A stretch of 64,000 nt of DNA from CAJQQK01 sp965224225 (GCA_965224225.1 CBDCZF010000011.1:372001-436000), one strand, 5' to 3'; shown: positions 17,901-27,105, numbered from the stretch's first letter. Numbers and translations: made by a program. Notes: generated by a model from the letters alone, not told the origin.

Positions 17901-19775
17901 GTGCAAACGCCTGCGCGACATACCTACGACGTCATCGTCGTCGGCGGCGGCCACGCCGGCAGCGAGGCTGCAGCCGCGGCTGCCCGCATGGGCGCTGCGA
18001 CAGCGCTTGTCACCCACAAGTTCGCGACCATTGGCGAGATGTCGTGCAATCCGGCGATTGGCGGGCTGGGCAAGGGCCATCTTGTCCGTGAGATCGATGC
18101 CCTGGACGGCCTGATGGGCCGCGTCGCCGATCAGGCGGGCATCCAGTTCCGCCTCCTCAATCGCTCGAAGGGCCCCGCCGTCCAGGGCCCCCGCGCCCAG
18201 GCCGACCGCAAGCTTTACCGTCGGGCCATGCAGGCCGAAATCAGCGCGAATCTCGAAGTCATCGAAGACGGCGTAGAGGACCTGATCGTCGAAGCCGGCC
18301 AGGTAACAGGAGTTGTCACGGCCAATGGCCGAAATATTCACGCCGGCGCTGTCGTATTGACCACGGGAACATTCCTGCGCGGCGTCATTCATCTGGGGGA
18401 CAGGCAGATCCCGGCCGGCCGCGTCGGCGACGCACCGGCGCTCAAGCTGTCCGACCGCCTCTACGCCCTCGACCTCCGCCTCGGTCGCCTCAAGACCGGC
18501 ACGCCGGCACGCTTGCGCGCCGGCTCGATCGACTGGCAGGTACTCGAGGTCCAGCCGGGCGACGACCCGCCGGTGCCGTTCTCGTTCCTGACCGAAAAGA
18601 TCACAACTCCCCAGGTGTCGTGCCACATTACGTACACGAACGCGGCGACCCACAAGATCATCGAAGATAACCTCAAGCAGTCGGCGATGTATTCCGGCCG
18701 CATAGAAGGTGTCGGCCCGAGGTATTGTCCATCGATAGAAGACAAGGTCGTGCGCTTTGCTGATCGCACCTCGCATCAGGTCTTTTTGGAACCTGAGGGC
18801 CTCGACGACGACACGATTTACCCGAATGGCGTCTCAACCTCGCTGCCGGCTGAGATCCAGGGGCAGTTCCTGAAAACCATCCCGGGCCTCGAAAACGTTG
18901 AGATGAAGCAGCCCGGTTACGCCATCGAGTACGATTACGTCGACCCTCGCGAACTTGGCCCCACACTCGAAGTGGCGAAATTGCCGGGCCTGTTCCTCGC
19001 CGGCCAGATCAACGGCACGACGGGTTACGAGGAAGCCGGCGCCCAGGGCCTGGTCGCCGGCCTCAACGCCGCCCTAAAGGCGTCTGGTGGGGGACGTACG
19101 GTGATCCTGTCGCGCACCGAGAGTTACACCGGCGTGATGATCGATGATCTCGTGACCCGCGGTGTCACCGAGCCCTATCGCATGTTCACCTCGCGTGCCG
19201 AATACCGCCTCAAGCTGCGCGCCGACAATGCCGACCAGCGCCTAACGCCGTTGGGGATCGATCTCGGCTGCGTTGGCGACGATCGCGCCCGAGCCTTCAA
19301 GGCAAAGTCCGATGCCCTGGAATCCGCCCGTGCCAAGCTTGAAACATTGAGCTTGACACCCAACGAAGCCGCCCGCCATGGCCTGACGCTCAATCAGGAC
19401 GGTCGCCGCCGCTCCGCTTTCGAGTTGCTCGCCTACCCGGATATCGGCTTCGGCCAATTGGCTGCGATCTGGCCTGAACTCGACGGCATCGACCTGAAGA
19501 TTGCGAACCAGGTCGCCGTAGACGCTCGTTATGCCGCCTATGTCGAGCGCCAGGAAGCCGACGTTGAAGCGCTGCGACGAGACGAGGCGACCGTCATCCC
19601 TGCTAATCTCGACATTGCCGCGATCTCCGGCCTCTCCAACGAACTGCGCCAAAAGCTGTTGGCGAACAGACCGGCGACATTGGCCCAGGCTGCCCGGATC
19701 GACGGCATGACGCCGGCGGCGCTATTGCTACTCCGAGCGCTCATCCGCAGGCAACGTTCGGTGCGAAGCGCTTAG
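17901..19775 (+). CDS. mnmG: tRNA uridine-5-carboxymethylaminomethyl modification enzyme MnmG (GidA)
   Basis: FAD enzyme of 624 residues. The N-terminal dinucleotide fold has DVIVVGGGHAGSEAAAAAAR and CNPAIGGLGKGHLVREIDAL. GARC-type motifs follow, such as NGTTGYEEAGAQG. A C-terminal helical domain binds MnmE. The start is a GTG at 17901 preceded by AGGAGA-containing sequence. Together with mnmE it modifies wobble uridine 34. Confidence 0.95.
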   Translation: MQTPARHTYDVIVVGGGHAGSEAAAAAARMGAATALVTHKFATIGEMSCNPAIGGLGKGHLVREIDALDGLMGRVADQAGIQFRLLNRSKGPAVQGPRAQADRKLYRRAMQAEISANLEVIEDGVEDLIVEAGQVTGVVTANGRNIHAGAVVLTTGTFLRGVIHLGDRQIPAGRVGDAPALKLSDRLYALDLRLGRLKTGTPARLRAGSIDWQVLEVQPGDDPPVPFSFLTEKITTPQVSCHITYTNAATHKIIEDNLKQSAMYSGRIEGVGPRYCPSIEDKVVRFADRTSHQVFLEPEGLDDDTIYPNGVSTSLPAEIQGQFLKTIPGLENVEMKQPGYAIEYDYVDPRELGPTLEVAKLPGLFLAGQINGTTGYEEAGAQGLVAGLNAALKASGGGRTVILSRTESYTGVMIDDLVTRGVTEPYRMFTSRAEYRLKLRADNADQRLTPLGIDLGCVGDDRARAFKAKSDALESARAKLETLSLTPNEAARHGLTLNQDGRRRSAFELLAYPDIGFGQLAAIWPELDGIDLKIANQVAVDARYAAYVERQEADVEALRRDEATVIPANLDIAAISGLSNELRQKLLANRPATLAQAARIDGMTPAALLLLRALIRRQRSVRSA

Positions 19776-19785
19776 TCGCAAATAC

Positions 19786-19880
19786 TGGAAGGTGGGCTGC
19801 GCCTTCCACTTTCGTGTCGATGTTACGAACACGAACATCGAAAGGGGTGCGGGGCTGGCCCCGCTCGCGCCATAGCGCGA
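19786..19880. repeat. Array of four consecutive hairpins between mnmG and rsmG
   Basis: Four perfect inverted repeats follow one another. TGGAAGG/CCTTCCA is at 19786-19808 and TCGATGTT/AACATCGA at 19817-19841. GCGGGGC/GCCCCGC is at 19849-19864 and TCGCGC/GCGCGA at 19865-19880. The third is the same stem as one in the rpsP-rimM gap. They fill the space up to the rsmG start and so should appear in any read-through transcript. Confidence 0.8.
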
Positions 19881-19896
19881 ACTACCGTAGGTGCAC

Positions 19897-20547
19897 ATGC
19901 CCGAGTCGATGGAAATCAAGTCCCCCGATGACTTCGCCCGTGTCTTTCCGGTTTCACGTGAAACCGTTGACAGGCTCAAAACTTATGAGTCGGAACTCAT
20001 CCGCTGGCAGCGCGCCGTCAACCTGGTTGCGCCCAATACACTGCCCGACATCTGGCACCGTCATTTCGCCGACAGCCTTCAAATCGAACCCTTCATCCCG
20101 AAGACCGCTGAAAAACTGGCCGATCTGGGCTCCGGCGCCGGCTTTCCGGGCCTCGTCCTCGCAGCCCACTTCCACGTCGCCGGCAGCCCACGCATCACCC
20201 TCGTCGAAGCCGACCAGCGCAAGGCAGCCTTCCTGCGCGAGGTCGCCCGTGCCATGCAGATCTCTGTGGACATTCTGTCGACACGAATCGAAAGCAATGC
20301 GAATCTGGCCGCACTTTCGAATGTCGATGTATTTGTCGCGCGTGCCCTGGCACCGCTCGACCGGCTGCTTGATCTGGTCGCACCGTACCTGTTGCGTGAT
20401 ACCGTCTGTTTGTTCCTCAAGGGCCGCGAATTTGCCCGCGAAATTGCCGACGCCCGCACCGGCTGGCAGTTCGATTTGACCGAGCATGCCAGCTTGACGG
20501 ACACGCAAGCGCGGATCCTGGAACTCCGTGCTGTTGAAGCGAAGTAA
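19897..20547 (+). CDS. rsmG: 16S rRNA (guanine527-N7)-methyltransferase RsmG (GidB)
   Basis: SAM-dependent methyltransferase of about 216 residues. LGSGAGFPGLVLA is motif I, and the N-terminal part has FPVSRETVDRL and WQRAVNLVA. It methylates G527 of 16S rRNA. ATG at 19897 is preferred; GTG at 19891 would add two residues. A parS site is embedded in the coding sequence. It sits in the classic mnmE-mnmG-rsmG-parA-parB order. Confidence 0.94.
   Translation: MPESMEIKSPDDFARVFPVSRETVDRLKTYESELIRWQRAVNLVAPNTLPDIWHRHFADSLQIEPFIPKTAEKLADLGSGAGFPGLVLAAHFHVAGSPRITLVEADQRKAAFLREVARAMQISVDILSTRIESNANLAALSNVDVFVARALAPLDRLLDLVAPYLLRDTVCLFLKGREFAREIADARTGWQFDLTEHASLTDTQARILELRAVEAK
19950..19965. promoter_or_regulatory. 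parS: parS site inside rsmG coding sequence
   Basis: GGTTTCACGTGAAACC keeps the 14-bp core GTTTCACGTGAAAC perfectly; only the outermost pair differs from the other two sites. It encodes the VSRET part of RsmG, so one DNA stretch serves as both codons and ParB site. Confidence 0.88.
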
Positions 20548-20577
20548 TTCGAAGTGAACTGAGAGCGAGTACTTGCG

Positions 20578-21402
20578 ATGATTAGTTCGAACGAACTCAG
20601 AATTCTCGCCATAACCAACCAGAAGGGCGGCGTTGGCAAGACCACGACCGCCATCAATCTCGGCACCGCACTGGCGGCCGTTGGCGAGAAGGTCATGGTC
20701 ATCGACATTGACCCGCAGGGCAACGCCTCGACCGGCCTCGGCGTGCCGCCTGGCAGCCGCACGTTCACCTCGTATGCCGTGCTCGCCGGCCAGGCCTCCG
20801 TTCTGCAGGCAGCCGTCCCGACCGAAGTACCCAACCTCTATGTCCTGCCCGGCAACACCGACCTGGTCGGCTTCGAAACCGAGTACATGACCGACCGCAA
20901 CCGCGCCTTCCGCCTGCGCGATGCGATCACGGCAATGCAGGGTGAACAACGATCACGGCCAACTGAGCCGCCTTTCACATACATCTTGATCGACTGCCCG
21001 CCGTCCCTCAACTTGCTGACCCTCAATGCCCTGGTATCGGCCAATGCCGTGATTGTACCTGTCCAGTGCGAGTTCTTTGCACTTGAAGGCATTTCGCAAT
21101 TGGCCGAATCGATCGAACAGATCCGCGGCTCGATCAACCCGAACCTCGAGATCCAGGGTGTCGTGCTGACCATGTACGACGCCCGCACCGGCCTATCGCG
21201 CGAAGTCGCCCATGAAGTCCGCGAGTTCTTTGGCGACAAGGTATACAACACCGCCATCCCGCGTAACGTACGCGTTGCCGAAGCGCCCTCCTTCGGCAAA
21301 CCGATCCTGCTTTACGACTACGAGTGTCCGGGCAGCCAGGCCTACGTCGACCTGGCGACCGAGATGATCAATCGTGAAAAGGCGCGGGTTGAGGCTGCCT
21401 GA
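20578..21402 (+). CDS. parA: Chromosome partitioning ATPase ParA
   Basis: Protein of 274 residues. The deviant Walker A motif KGGVGKTT lies near residue 17, followed by VIDIDPQGNASTGLG (A') and ILIDCPPSLNLLTLNAL (Walker B). ParA forms ATP-dependent dimers on DNA and moves ParB-parS complexes apart. It is encoded 30 bp after rsmG and next to parB, the usual origin-proximal arrangement. Confidence 0.96.
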   Translation: MISSNELRILAITNQKGGVGKTTTAINLGTALAAVGEKVMVIDIDPQGNASTGLGVPPGSRTFTSYAVLAGQASVLQAAVPTEVPNLYVLPGNTDLVGFETEYMTDRNRAFRLRDAITAMQGEQRSRPTEPPFTYILIDCPPSLNLLTLNALVSANAVIVPVQCEFFALEGISQLAESIEQIRGSINPNLEIQGVVLTMYDARTGLSREVAHEVREFFGDKVYNTAIPRNVRVAEAPSFGKPILLYDYECPGSQAYVDLATEMINREKARVEAA

Positions 21403-21506
21403 AGCCAGGCGGCTCGTCGTGTCGAGGCAAATCGCGTAAGAAGTTGCGAATCAACGGTATCGGCAACCGAACGCCAAGAATGGTTGAGAACGAACGGGGG
21501 GCAGTT

Positions 21507-22388
21507 ATGGCGGTAGCACAACAGAAGGGCAGGCTGGGCCGCGGGCTCGCCTCGCTGATCGGTGAACAAGGTCCAGCACAACCGCGTCTACCGCCGGAAG
21601 GTGTCCAGCGTATCGTACCTATCGACCAGATCGAACCGGGCCAGTTCAACCCGCGCAAGACGTTTCGTGATGACGAGTTGAGCGAACTGGCGGATTCGAT
21701 CCGCCAGAAGGGCCTCGTCCAGCCACTGATCGTGCGCGAGGTCTATGACACCAACCGTTACGAGATCGTAGCCGGCGAACGCCGCTGGCGCGCAGCCCAG
21801 CGGGCCGGCGTCCACATGGTGCCGGTCATCATCCGCGATCTCGACGACCAGGAAGTCCTCGAACTCGCAATCATCGAGAACGTCCAGCGCACCGACCTCA
21901 ACTCCATCGAAGAGGCCGGCGGCTATCGCGACCTGATCGAGCGCTTCGGCTACACCCAGGACCGCTTGTCCGAGGTAATCGGCAAAAGCCGCAGCCATCT
22001 CGCCAATACGATCCGTCTCTTGAAACTGCCCGAGACCGTCCAGGCCCATGTCAGCGAAGGCCGCCTGACGGCCGGCCACGCCCGCCCGCTGGTCGGCCGC
22101 GACGATGCCGAACAGCTTGCCGACCTGATCATCGCCAAGGATTTGAACGTCCGCGAAGTCGAAGCCCTCGTCCAGAAGGCTGACCTCTCGAAGGAACAGC
22201 CCCAGATCCGCCGCGTCCGCGAAAAAGACCCCGACACCCGGGCGTTCGAGGAAGAGGTTTCGAACATATTGGGCCTCAAGGTCGAAATCCGCGCCGGCGC
22301 CGGCGAGACCGGCGCGCTCACCATCCGCTACACCGACTTCGACCAGCTCGACTACCTGCGCATGTTGCTGGTTGGCGAACGTCGCTGA
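21507..22388 (+). CDS. parB: Chromosome partitioning protein ParB (CTPase, parS binding)
   Basis: Protein of 293 residues starting MAVAQQKGRLGRGLASLIG, the usual ParB start that contacts ParA. The ParB/Srx nuclease-like domain has VQPLIVREV and AGERRWRAAQRAG. ENVQRTDLNSIEEA leads into the HTH domain. It binds the parS sites seen in this window and spreads along DNA. ATG at 21507 with a GGGGGG-rich site upstream is preferred over TTG at 21444. Confidence 0.95.
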   Translation: MAVAQQKGRLGRGLASLIGEQGPAQPRLPPEGVQRIVPIDQIEPGQFNPRKTFRDDELSELADSIRQKGLVQPLIVREVYDTNRYEIVAGERRWRAAQRAGVHMVPVIIRDLDDQEVLELAIIENVQRTDLNSIEEAGGYRDLIERFGYTQDRLSEVIGKSRSHLANTIRLLKLPETVQAHVSEGRLTAGHARPLVGRDDAEQLADLIIAKDLNVREVEALVQKADLSKEQPQIRRVREKDPDTRAFEEEVSNILGLKVEIRAGAGETGALTIRYTDFDQLDYLRMLLVGERR

Positions 22389-22459
22389 TCATCTGATTGC
22401 CAAACCGGATCTAAACCGCGTACGAACGCCCTGGGCACAATTACCGCCAGGGCCGACGA

Positions 22460-22780
22460 ATGAACCTCGCCATCCTCGCCACGCTTTCCGAAACGATCCA
22501 CGCCCGGCGCGCATCGACCGCGGAGAAGTCCTATACGCGCTCGCTGCTTGATGCCGGCCCGCCGAAATGCGCCAAGAAGTTCGGCGAAGAGGCCGTCGAA
22601 CTGGTCATTGCTGCGACCGGCGAAGATGACGACGCTCTCCACAACGAAGCCGCCGACGTCATCTACCACCTTCTCGTCCTCCTCGAGAGCCGTAACTCCG
22701 ACCTAGCCCCCGTGCTCGATGTCCTGAACCGGCGCCACGGCATTTCCGGTCACGAAGAAAAGGCGTCCAGAGTAGAGTGA
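22460..22780 (+). CDS. hisE: Phosphoribosyl-ATP diphosphatase HisE
   Basis: Protein of 106 residues with an all-alpha NTP pyrophosphatase fold. KFGEEAVELVIAAT and HNEAADVIYHLLVLL carry the acidic metal-binding residues. It converts phosphoribosyl-ATP to phosphoribosyl-AMP, step 2 of histidine synthesis. Other his genes are absent nearby. The last codons (SRVE) fall in an AGAGT repeat, so the C-terminus may have been remodelled by repeat slippage. Confidence 0.93.
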   Translation: MNLAILATLSETIHARRASTAEKSYTRSLLDAGPPKCAKKFGEEAVELVIAATGEDDDALHNEAADVIYHLLVLLESRNSDLAPVLDVLNRRHGISGHEEKASRVE

Positions 22781-22808
22781 AGTAAAGCAGAGTAGAGTAG
22801 AGTAGAGT
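22769..22808. repeat. AGAGT simple-sequence repeat at hisE stop
   Basis: Two AGAGT units at 22769-22778 overlap the hisE stop and four more lie at 22789-22808, split by a 10-bp spacer. The unit is five bases, so gain or loss inside hisE would shift its frame. It lies 40 bp before coaA. Confidence 0.85.
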
Positions 22809-22849
22809 CACGCTGCTACAAGCTGCATGGCACATCATCGAGCAACGGT

Positions 22850-23803
22850 ATGACCGAAACCTCACCCATTCCCTTCTCCCCCTACCGCATCTTCACCCGC
22901 GAGGAGTGGGCCCGCCTGCGCGCCGACACACCGATGACCATCGTCCAGAAAGACCTCGAGGCGCTCTCTGGCCTGATCGAGGAACTGTCGATGGACGAGA
23001 TCGAGCAGATCTACCTGCCGATGTCGCGCCTGCTCAATCTCTACGTCCAGGCCTCCCAGGAACTGCGCGCCGTCTCCTCGACCTTCCTCGGCTACCGCGA
23101 CGACAAGATCCCCTTCATCATCGGCATCGCCGGCTCCGTTGCCGTTGGCAAATCGACCACCGCCCGTGTGCTGCGTGCGCTCCTCGCCCGCTGGCCCGAC
23201 CACCCCCGCGTCGACCTGATCACCACCGACGGCTTCCTGCTGCCCAACGCCGAACTCGAACAGCGCGGCCTGATGGAGCGCAAGGGCTTCCCCGAAAGCT
23301 TCGACACCAGGCGCCTGCTGCGCTTTCTGGGCGAGGTCAAATCCGGCCGCGCCGACGTCCAGGCACCGGTCTATTCGCACTTCCATTACGACATCGTACC
23401 GGACCAATGGATCACGGTCTCACGTCCCGACATTTTGATTGTCGAAGGCCTCAATGTCTTACAACCGGCCCGCCTGCCGTCGGACGGTAAAGAAATACCG
23501 TATGTCTCGGACTTCTTCGATTTCTCGATCTACATGGATGCGCCCGCCAAGCTGATCGGCGAATGGTACGTCACGCGCTTCTTGAAATTGCGCGCCACGG
23601 CCTTCCGCGACAAGGGCGCCTATTTCCACCGCTATTCAGAACTCGACGACGACCAGGCCCGCGAGCGCGCCCAATCGATCTGGACAAACATCAACCTTAA
23701 GAACCTCCAGGAAAACATCAAACCCACCCGCCAACGCGCCCGCCTCATCCTGCGCAAAGGCAAGGACCACGCGATCGAGAGTGTGGCGTTGCGGAGGATA
23801 TGA
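22850..23803 (+). CDS. coaA: Type I pantothenate kinase
   Basis: Protein of 317 residues. It begins ISPFSPYR-like (TSPIPFSPYRIFTREEW) and has Walker A in GIAGSVAVGKSTTARVL. VDLITTDGFLLPNAELE and the acceptor-site segments VYSHFHYDIVPDQW and LIVEGLNVLQ follow. It phosphorylates pantothenate, the first step of CoA synthesis. Placement after hisE is common in alphaproteobacteria. Confidence 0.95.
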   Translation: MTETSPIPFSPYRIFTREEWARLRADTPMTIVQKDLEALSGLIEELSMDEIEQIYLPMSRLLNLYVQASQELRAVSSTFLGYRDDKIPFIIGIAGSVAVGKSTTARVLRALLARWPDHPRVDLITTDGFLLPNAELEQRGLMERKGFPESFDTRRLLRFLGEVKSGRADVQAPVYSHFHYDIVPDQWITVSRPDILIVEGLNVLQPARLPSDGKEIPYVSDFFDFSIYMDAPAKLIGEWYVTRFLKLRATAFRDKGAYFHRYSELDDDQARERAQSIWTNINLKNLQENIKPTRQRARLILRKGKDHAIESVALRRI

Positions 23804-23836
23804 GCGGCTGTTGGAAAGTGGGCCGGGATTGAAATC

Positions 23837-24061
23837 TCACGAGATCGGCGGTTTCCGACAACCGTCATAGTCGCTGGGGTAGTGATCCCGGTCCCGGCAA
23901 GGATCGGCTGGTTTCGGTGCTTGCGGCGCCTGCGCCGTCGCTCCAGTGCCGATTGCCGCAGCAACGGCTGCTGTTCCAACACCGAGTGAGCGCAAGAGCC
24001 CGCGACGGGTGACGATCCTGCGTGACGAGATGTCCGAGTCTTTGAGCGATCGTTGATCCAT
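23837..24061 (-). CDS. Small Tat-signal protein with two cysteines, unknown function
   Basis: Protein of 74 residues from ATG 24061, preceded by AGAGGA about 10 bp upstream. The N-terminus has a twin-arginine pattern (SSRRIVTRRGLLRSL) and an Ala-rich hydrophobic stretch ending ATAQA, a likely Tat signal peptide. The mature part is only about 30 residues, proline-rich, with DPCRDRDHYPSDYDGC, so two cysteines 14 apart. It is co-directional with the JmjC-like gene 120 bp upstream. No family beyond small Tat-signal proteins is recognised. Confidence 0.6.
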   Translation of the reverse strand: MDQRSLKDSDISSRRIVTRRGLLRSLGVGTAAVAAAIGTGATAQAPQAPKPADPCRDRDHYPSDYDGCRKPPIS

Positions 24062-24181
24062 CAGACAGATCCTCTGCAAACATTGAGAGAATGGGCCCCA
24101 CCCCGGTAATCATAGGAGACGTGACGGGAAAAGCAAAGCAGTGCGTCAGTCGGACCAGCAACCCTCAGGGCGGACGTGCCA

Positions 24182-25360
24182 TCAAGGCTCGACATTCCGG
24201 GCAAGCAGTCCCTCCCTGAGCAGACGCCCCACGAGCACGAGCTTTTCCGCGTCATCCAAATAGGGCAGATCGCGCACCACAAACGAGTCACTCCCGAGAG
24301 CAAATGCCAAGGCATCCCGAGCATAGTCTGGGAAGCTAATCTCGCTGGCACCATAAAGCACGACCACCTTCTCGTTTGCTTCACGCAGCATGTAGATGAG
24401 GTCTGGCCTGGGTGCCACCTTGCTCTCTAGCATCAGAGTGGTATCGAGCTCTTGCAGGCAGCCTCGGAGATCGGGCTGACGGGACGTGACAAAGTCTACA
24501 GCAAGTCGCTGAAGGATCGGCTCGAACTCAGCTTCCCGGGCGATCGTGTCGAACAAGTCGCGGAACGTCTGGGCCGCCTCACTCGCATTGTATCCCGCAT
24601 TCGCAATCCCGACCGGCAGGTTCGCGCGCAGAGCCGGCATATCGAGGCATGCCTGAGAGACCGCCTCGATCATCACATCGGCCCAGGTCTTGCCGATAAG
24701 TCCCAAGGTGATGTGCAGCGATGTCTCATCAGTCGAGCGAGCCGAATGATAAAGCCCGCGCGGGCAGTAGAAGAGATCGCCGGCCTTGAGCGTGAATTCA
24801 CGTGTCGCCTCACCGGGTACATCCGTTTCAGGATCGAACGCCTGCCCACGCAGCGGCAGAACAATCCCCGTATCGTAGAGCGTCCACTGCTTCGATCCCG
24901 AAACCTGCAGAACGAACACATCATGGCTGTCGAAGTGCGTCTTGAAACCCTGCGCATTCGGCGGCGACAGATAAATGTTTGTTTGAAAGTGACTGCTGAA
25001 TGTCTTTTCCATTGCGCGGCAAAGCCGAGCCAACTCTGCAACGCGCTCATGCACCTGGGAAAGTGAGATCGTGGCCCCCGTAGCAAACAACTGATAGGCG
25101 CGCGGCAGGTCGATCCGTCCGGGTGGGTCTGAGTCTGAAAACGAATAGTCATCGGGCGAGAGATCGCGTGCCGCGTCGACCAGGAAAACATCAGGACGGC
25201 ACGGCGTCATCGTCGAGAGGTAATGATCGATTGCCTCAACGCTCAACAGCCCCGCCCACTTCGAGCGATCATGCCGCTCGATCAGCAATGGCCTTTGCTC
25301 GTAATACTCCGCAAAGAACGTCGAAGGCAGGACCGGCTCAATCAGCCACTCGAACGACAT
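24182..25360 (-). CDS. JmjC/cupin-4 family Fe(II) oxygenase-like protein
   Basis: Protein of about 392 residues. The segment HFDSHDVFVLQVSG with KQWTLY carries the HxD iron ligands (H142, D144). GDLFYCPRGLYHSA supplies the distal histidine (about H205), as in JmjC-type 2-oxoglutarate hydroxylases. The C-terminal 170 residues resemble the winged-helix part of bacterial ribosomal oxygenases (RoxA-like) in position only. The substrate, a protein or small molecule, is unknown. Starts at 25366 and 25360 lie just after the ligase stop at 25371, so the two genes are an operon. Confidence 0.78.
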   Translation of the reverse strand: MSFEWLIEPVLPSTFFAEYYEQRPLLIERHDRSKWAGLLSVEAIDHYLSTMTPCRPDVFLVDAARDLSPDDYSFSDSDPPGRIDLPRAYQLFATGATISLSQVHERVAELARLCRAMEKTFSSHFQTNIYLSPPNAQGFKTHFDSHDVFVLQVSGSKQWTLYDTGIVLPLRGQAFDPETDVPGEATREFTLKAGDLFYCPRGLYHSARSTDETSLHITLGLIGKTWADVMIEAVSQACLDMPALRANLPVGIANAGYNASEAAQTFRDLFDTIAREAEFEPILQRLAVDFVTSRQPDLRGCLQELDTTLMLESKVAPRPDLIYMLREANEKVVVLYGASEISFPDYARDALAFALGSDSFVVRDLPYLDDAEKLVLVGRLLREGLLARNVEP

Positions 25361-25370
25361 TCCCATGCGG

Positions 25371-26975
25371 TCACCTGTAAACGCCTGCGCTTGATCTGAC
25401 ACCAATGCGCTCCCGCAAAACCTGCTTCATGACCTTGCCGTTCGCATTCCGCGGCAATGGCTCAGCAATCACATCGATCGTCTCAGGCACCTTGTAATCG
25501 GCAAGCTTCGCCGCACACACATCCTGCAGCGCCGTAACGTCAATCGTCATCCCCGGCTCGACCGCCACGAACGCATGGACGCGTTCACCGAGCACCGGAC
25601 ACGGCCGCGCGACGATCGCAGCCTCCGCAACGCCTGGATACGCATGCAGCACCCCCTCGACCTCGGCGCTGTAGATCTTGTAACCACCGCGGTTGACCAT
25701 GTCCTTCTTGCGGTCGAGCACGAAGAGAAACCCATCGTCATCGAAGCATCCGACATCGCCGCTTTTCCAGTATCCGCCGGCGAAGTTGTCCCGTGTCGCA
25801 GCCTCGTTGTCCCAATAGCCGGGCACCACCATCGGCCCGCCGATCCACACCTCGCCAATCTCCCCCACCTCGACCTGGCGCCCTTCATCGTCGACAACCA
25901 TCACATCACCACAGGCAACCGGAAGCCCGACACTGTCGGCCCGCCGCAAAGTCTCAGATGCCGGCAGGATGGTCGATGGCGAAGTCGTCTCGGTCGACCC
26001 GTAGACATTGTAAAGCCCGAGCCCGGGCAGCTTGTTGCCGAGCGCTGCAATCGTTGCAGTTGGCATCAGCGCGCCACCGAACGCACCGACCCGCCATGCA
26101 CTGAGATCATGGCCGTCGATCCGGTCACCGAGCAGACAAAGATTGTACATTGCCGGAACCATGACCGTGAACGTCATGCGCTCCCGCGCTGCAACAGCCA
26201 GAAACTCATCCGCCTGAAACGACGGCAGCACAATCAGCGTCCCGGCGGCCCTAAGCACGGTCATGATCATGCCGACTGTCCCGGTCACATGGCTGAGCGG
26301 CACGGCGGCAAGCGCCTTGTCACCGGGCCTGAGTTCGAATGCAGCCTCGTAGTGCATCGCCGAGTGCACGATGTTGAAATGCGTCAGCATCGCCCCCTTG
26401 GGCCGCCCCGTCGTCCCCGACGTGTAGAGGATCACGGCGACATCCTCTTCGCGCGGCTGACGGAACTCGTCAATTGGTTCCTCGCCCAACAACTCATCGA
26501 AACGCGCCGCAGCCCCGTCACCGCCCTCCGTCACGATCCGCAGCCGCAGTGACGGACACGCAGCCTCGTCGGGCAATTCGCCGCCGAGCTCTCGATCGAA
26601 TACGATTGCCGCCGCCGCACATTGATTGACGATATAGGTAAGGTTCGTGCGCCGTTCCCGAATGCTGACTGGCACCGCGATGGCGCCCGCCGCGATCGCA
26701 CCAAGCATCGCAATCACGAAGTCCGGCTTGTTGCCAACCAACAGGATACAGCGATCGCCGTGCTCGATGCCGCGCGCCCGCAATCCGCGGGCAAAACACG
26801 CGACCCGCCGCTCGAGTTTCCGCCAACTCAACCGCTGATCACCGCAAACCAGCGCCTCGCAATCGGGACTGCGCTCAACGGCGACGTCCAGCATCTCGAG
26901 CACATCGTTCGGCCTCTCGCTGAAACAGCGCAAATCGCGGTCTGAAAAATGCATTTCATGGCGTATGACAGACAT
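25371..26975 (-). CDS. Class I adenylate-forming enzyme (acyl-CoA synthetase/AMP-ligase)
   Basis: Protein of about 534 residues. The AMP-binding motif YTSGTTGRPKGAML lies near residue 185. YGSTETTSP is the A5 motif, GYWKSGDVGCFDDDGFLFVLDRKKDMVNRGGYKIYS contains the A7-A8 hinge (quoted parts: KSGDVG, DRKKDM), and NANGKVMKQ holds the A10 lysine. It activates a carboxylic acid with ATP and probably forms a CoA thioester. No carrier protein is nearby. ATG at 26975 is preferred. It heads the ligase-oxygenase-peptide block. Confidence 0.88.
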   Translation of the reverse strand: MSVIRHEMHFSDRDLRCFSERPNDVLEMLDVAVERSPDCEALVCGDQRLSWRKLERRVACFARGLRARGIEHGDRCILLVGNKPDFVIAMLGAIAAGAIAVPVSIRERRTNLTYIVNQCAAAAIVFDRELGGELPDEAACPSLRLRIVTEGGDGAAARFDELLGEEPIDEFRQPREEDVAVILYTSGTTGRPKGAMLTHFNIVHSAMHYEAAFELRPGDKALAAVPLSHVTGTVGMIMTVLRAAGTLIVLPSFQADEFLAVAARERMTFTVMVPAMYNLCLLGDRIDGHDLSAWRVGAFGGALMPTATIAALGNKLPGLGLYNVYGSTETTSPSTILPASETLRRADSVGLPVACGDVMVVDDEGRQVEVGEIGEVWIGGPMVVPGYWDNEAATRDNFAGGYWKSGDVGCFDDDGFLFVLDRKKDMVNRGGYKIYSAEVEGVLHAYPGVAEAAIVARPCPVLGERVHAFVAVEPGMTIDVTALQDVCAAKLADYKVPETIDVIAEPLPRNANGKVMKQVLRERIGVRSSAGVYR

Positions 26976-27074
26976 GAAACAGTAACCCCTGGAACTTCCG
27001 AGACAACCAGATTGACCAATATGGCACGCCTCGCCAAGTCCTTCCGAGCAGAGACCATACGAACGGACATCGCC

Positions 27075-27105
27075 AAAAAAAAGAGCCGCCGGGGAATGGC
27101 GGCTC
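27075..27105 (-). terminator. Rho-independent terminator for the HTH gene
   Basis: On the minus strand an 8-bp stem GAGCCGCC/GGCGGCTC with a 7-base loop is followed by eight T. It lies 60 bp after the stop of the gene at 27167-27727, in the short gap before the ligase gene. Confidence 0.85.

Noticed and set aside
17772..18776. 334-residue minus-strand frame
   Set aside because: Antisense to mnmG, whose plus-strand protein has clear family motifs.
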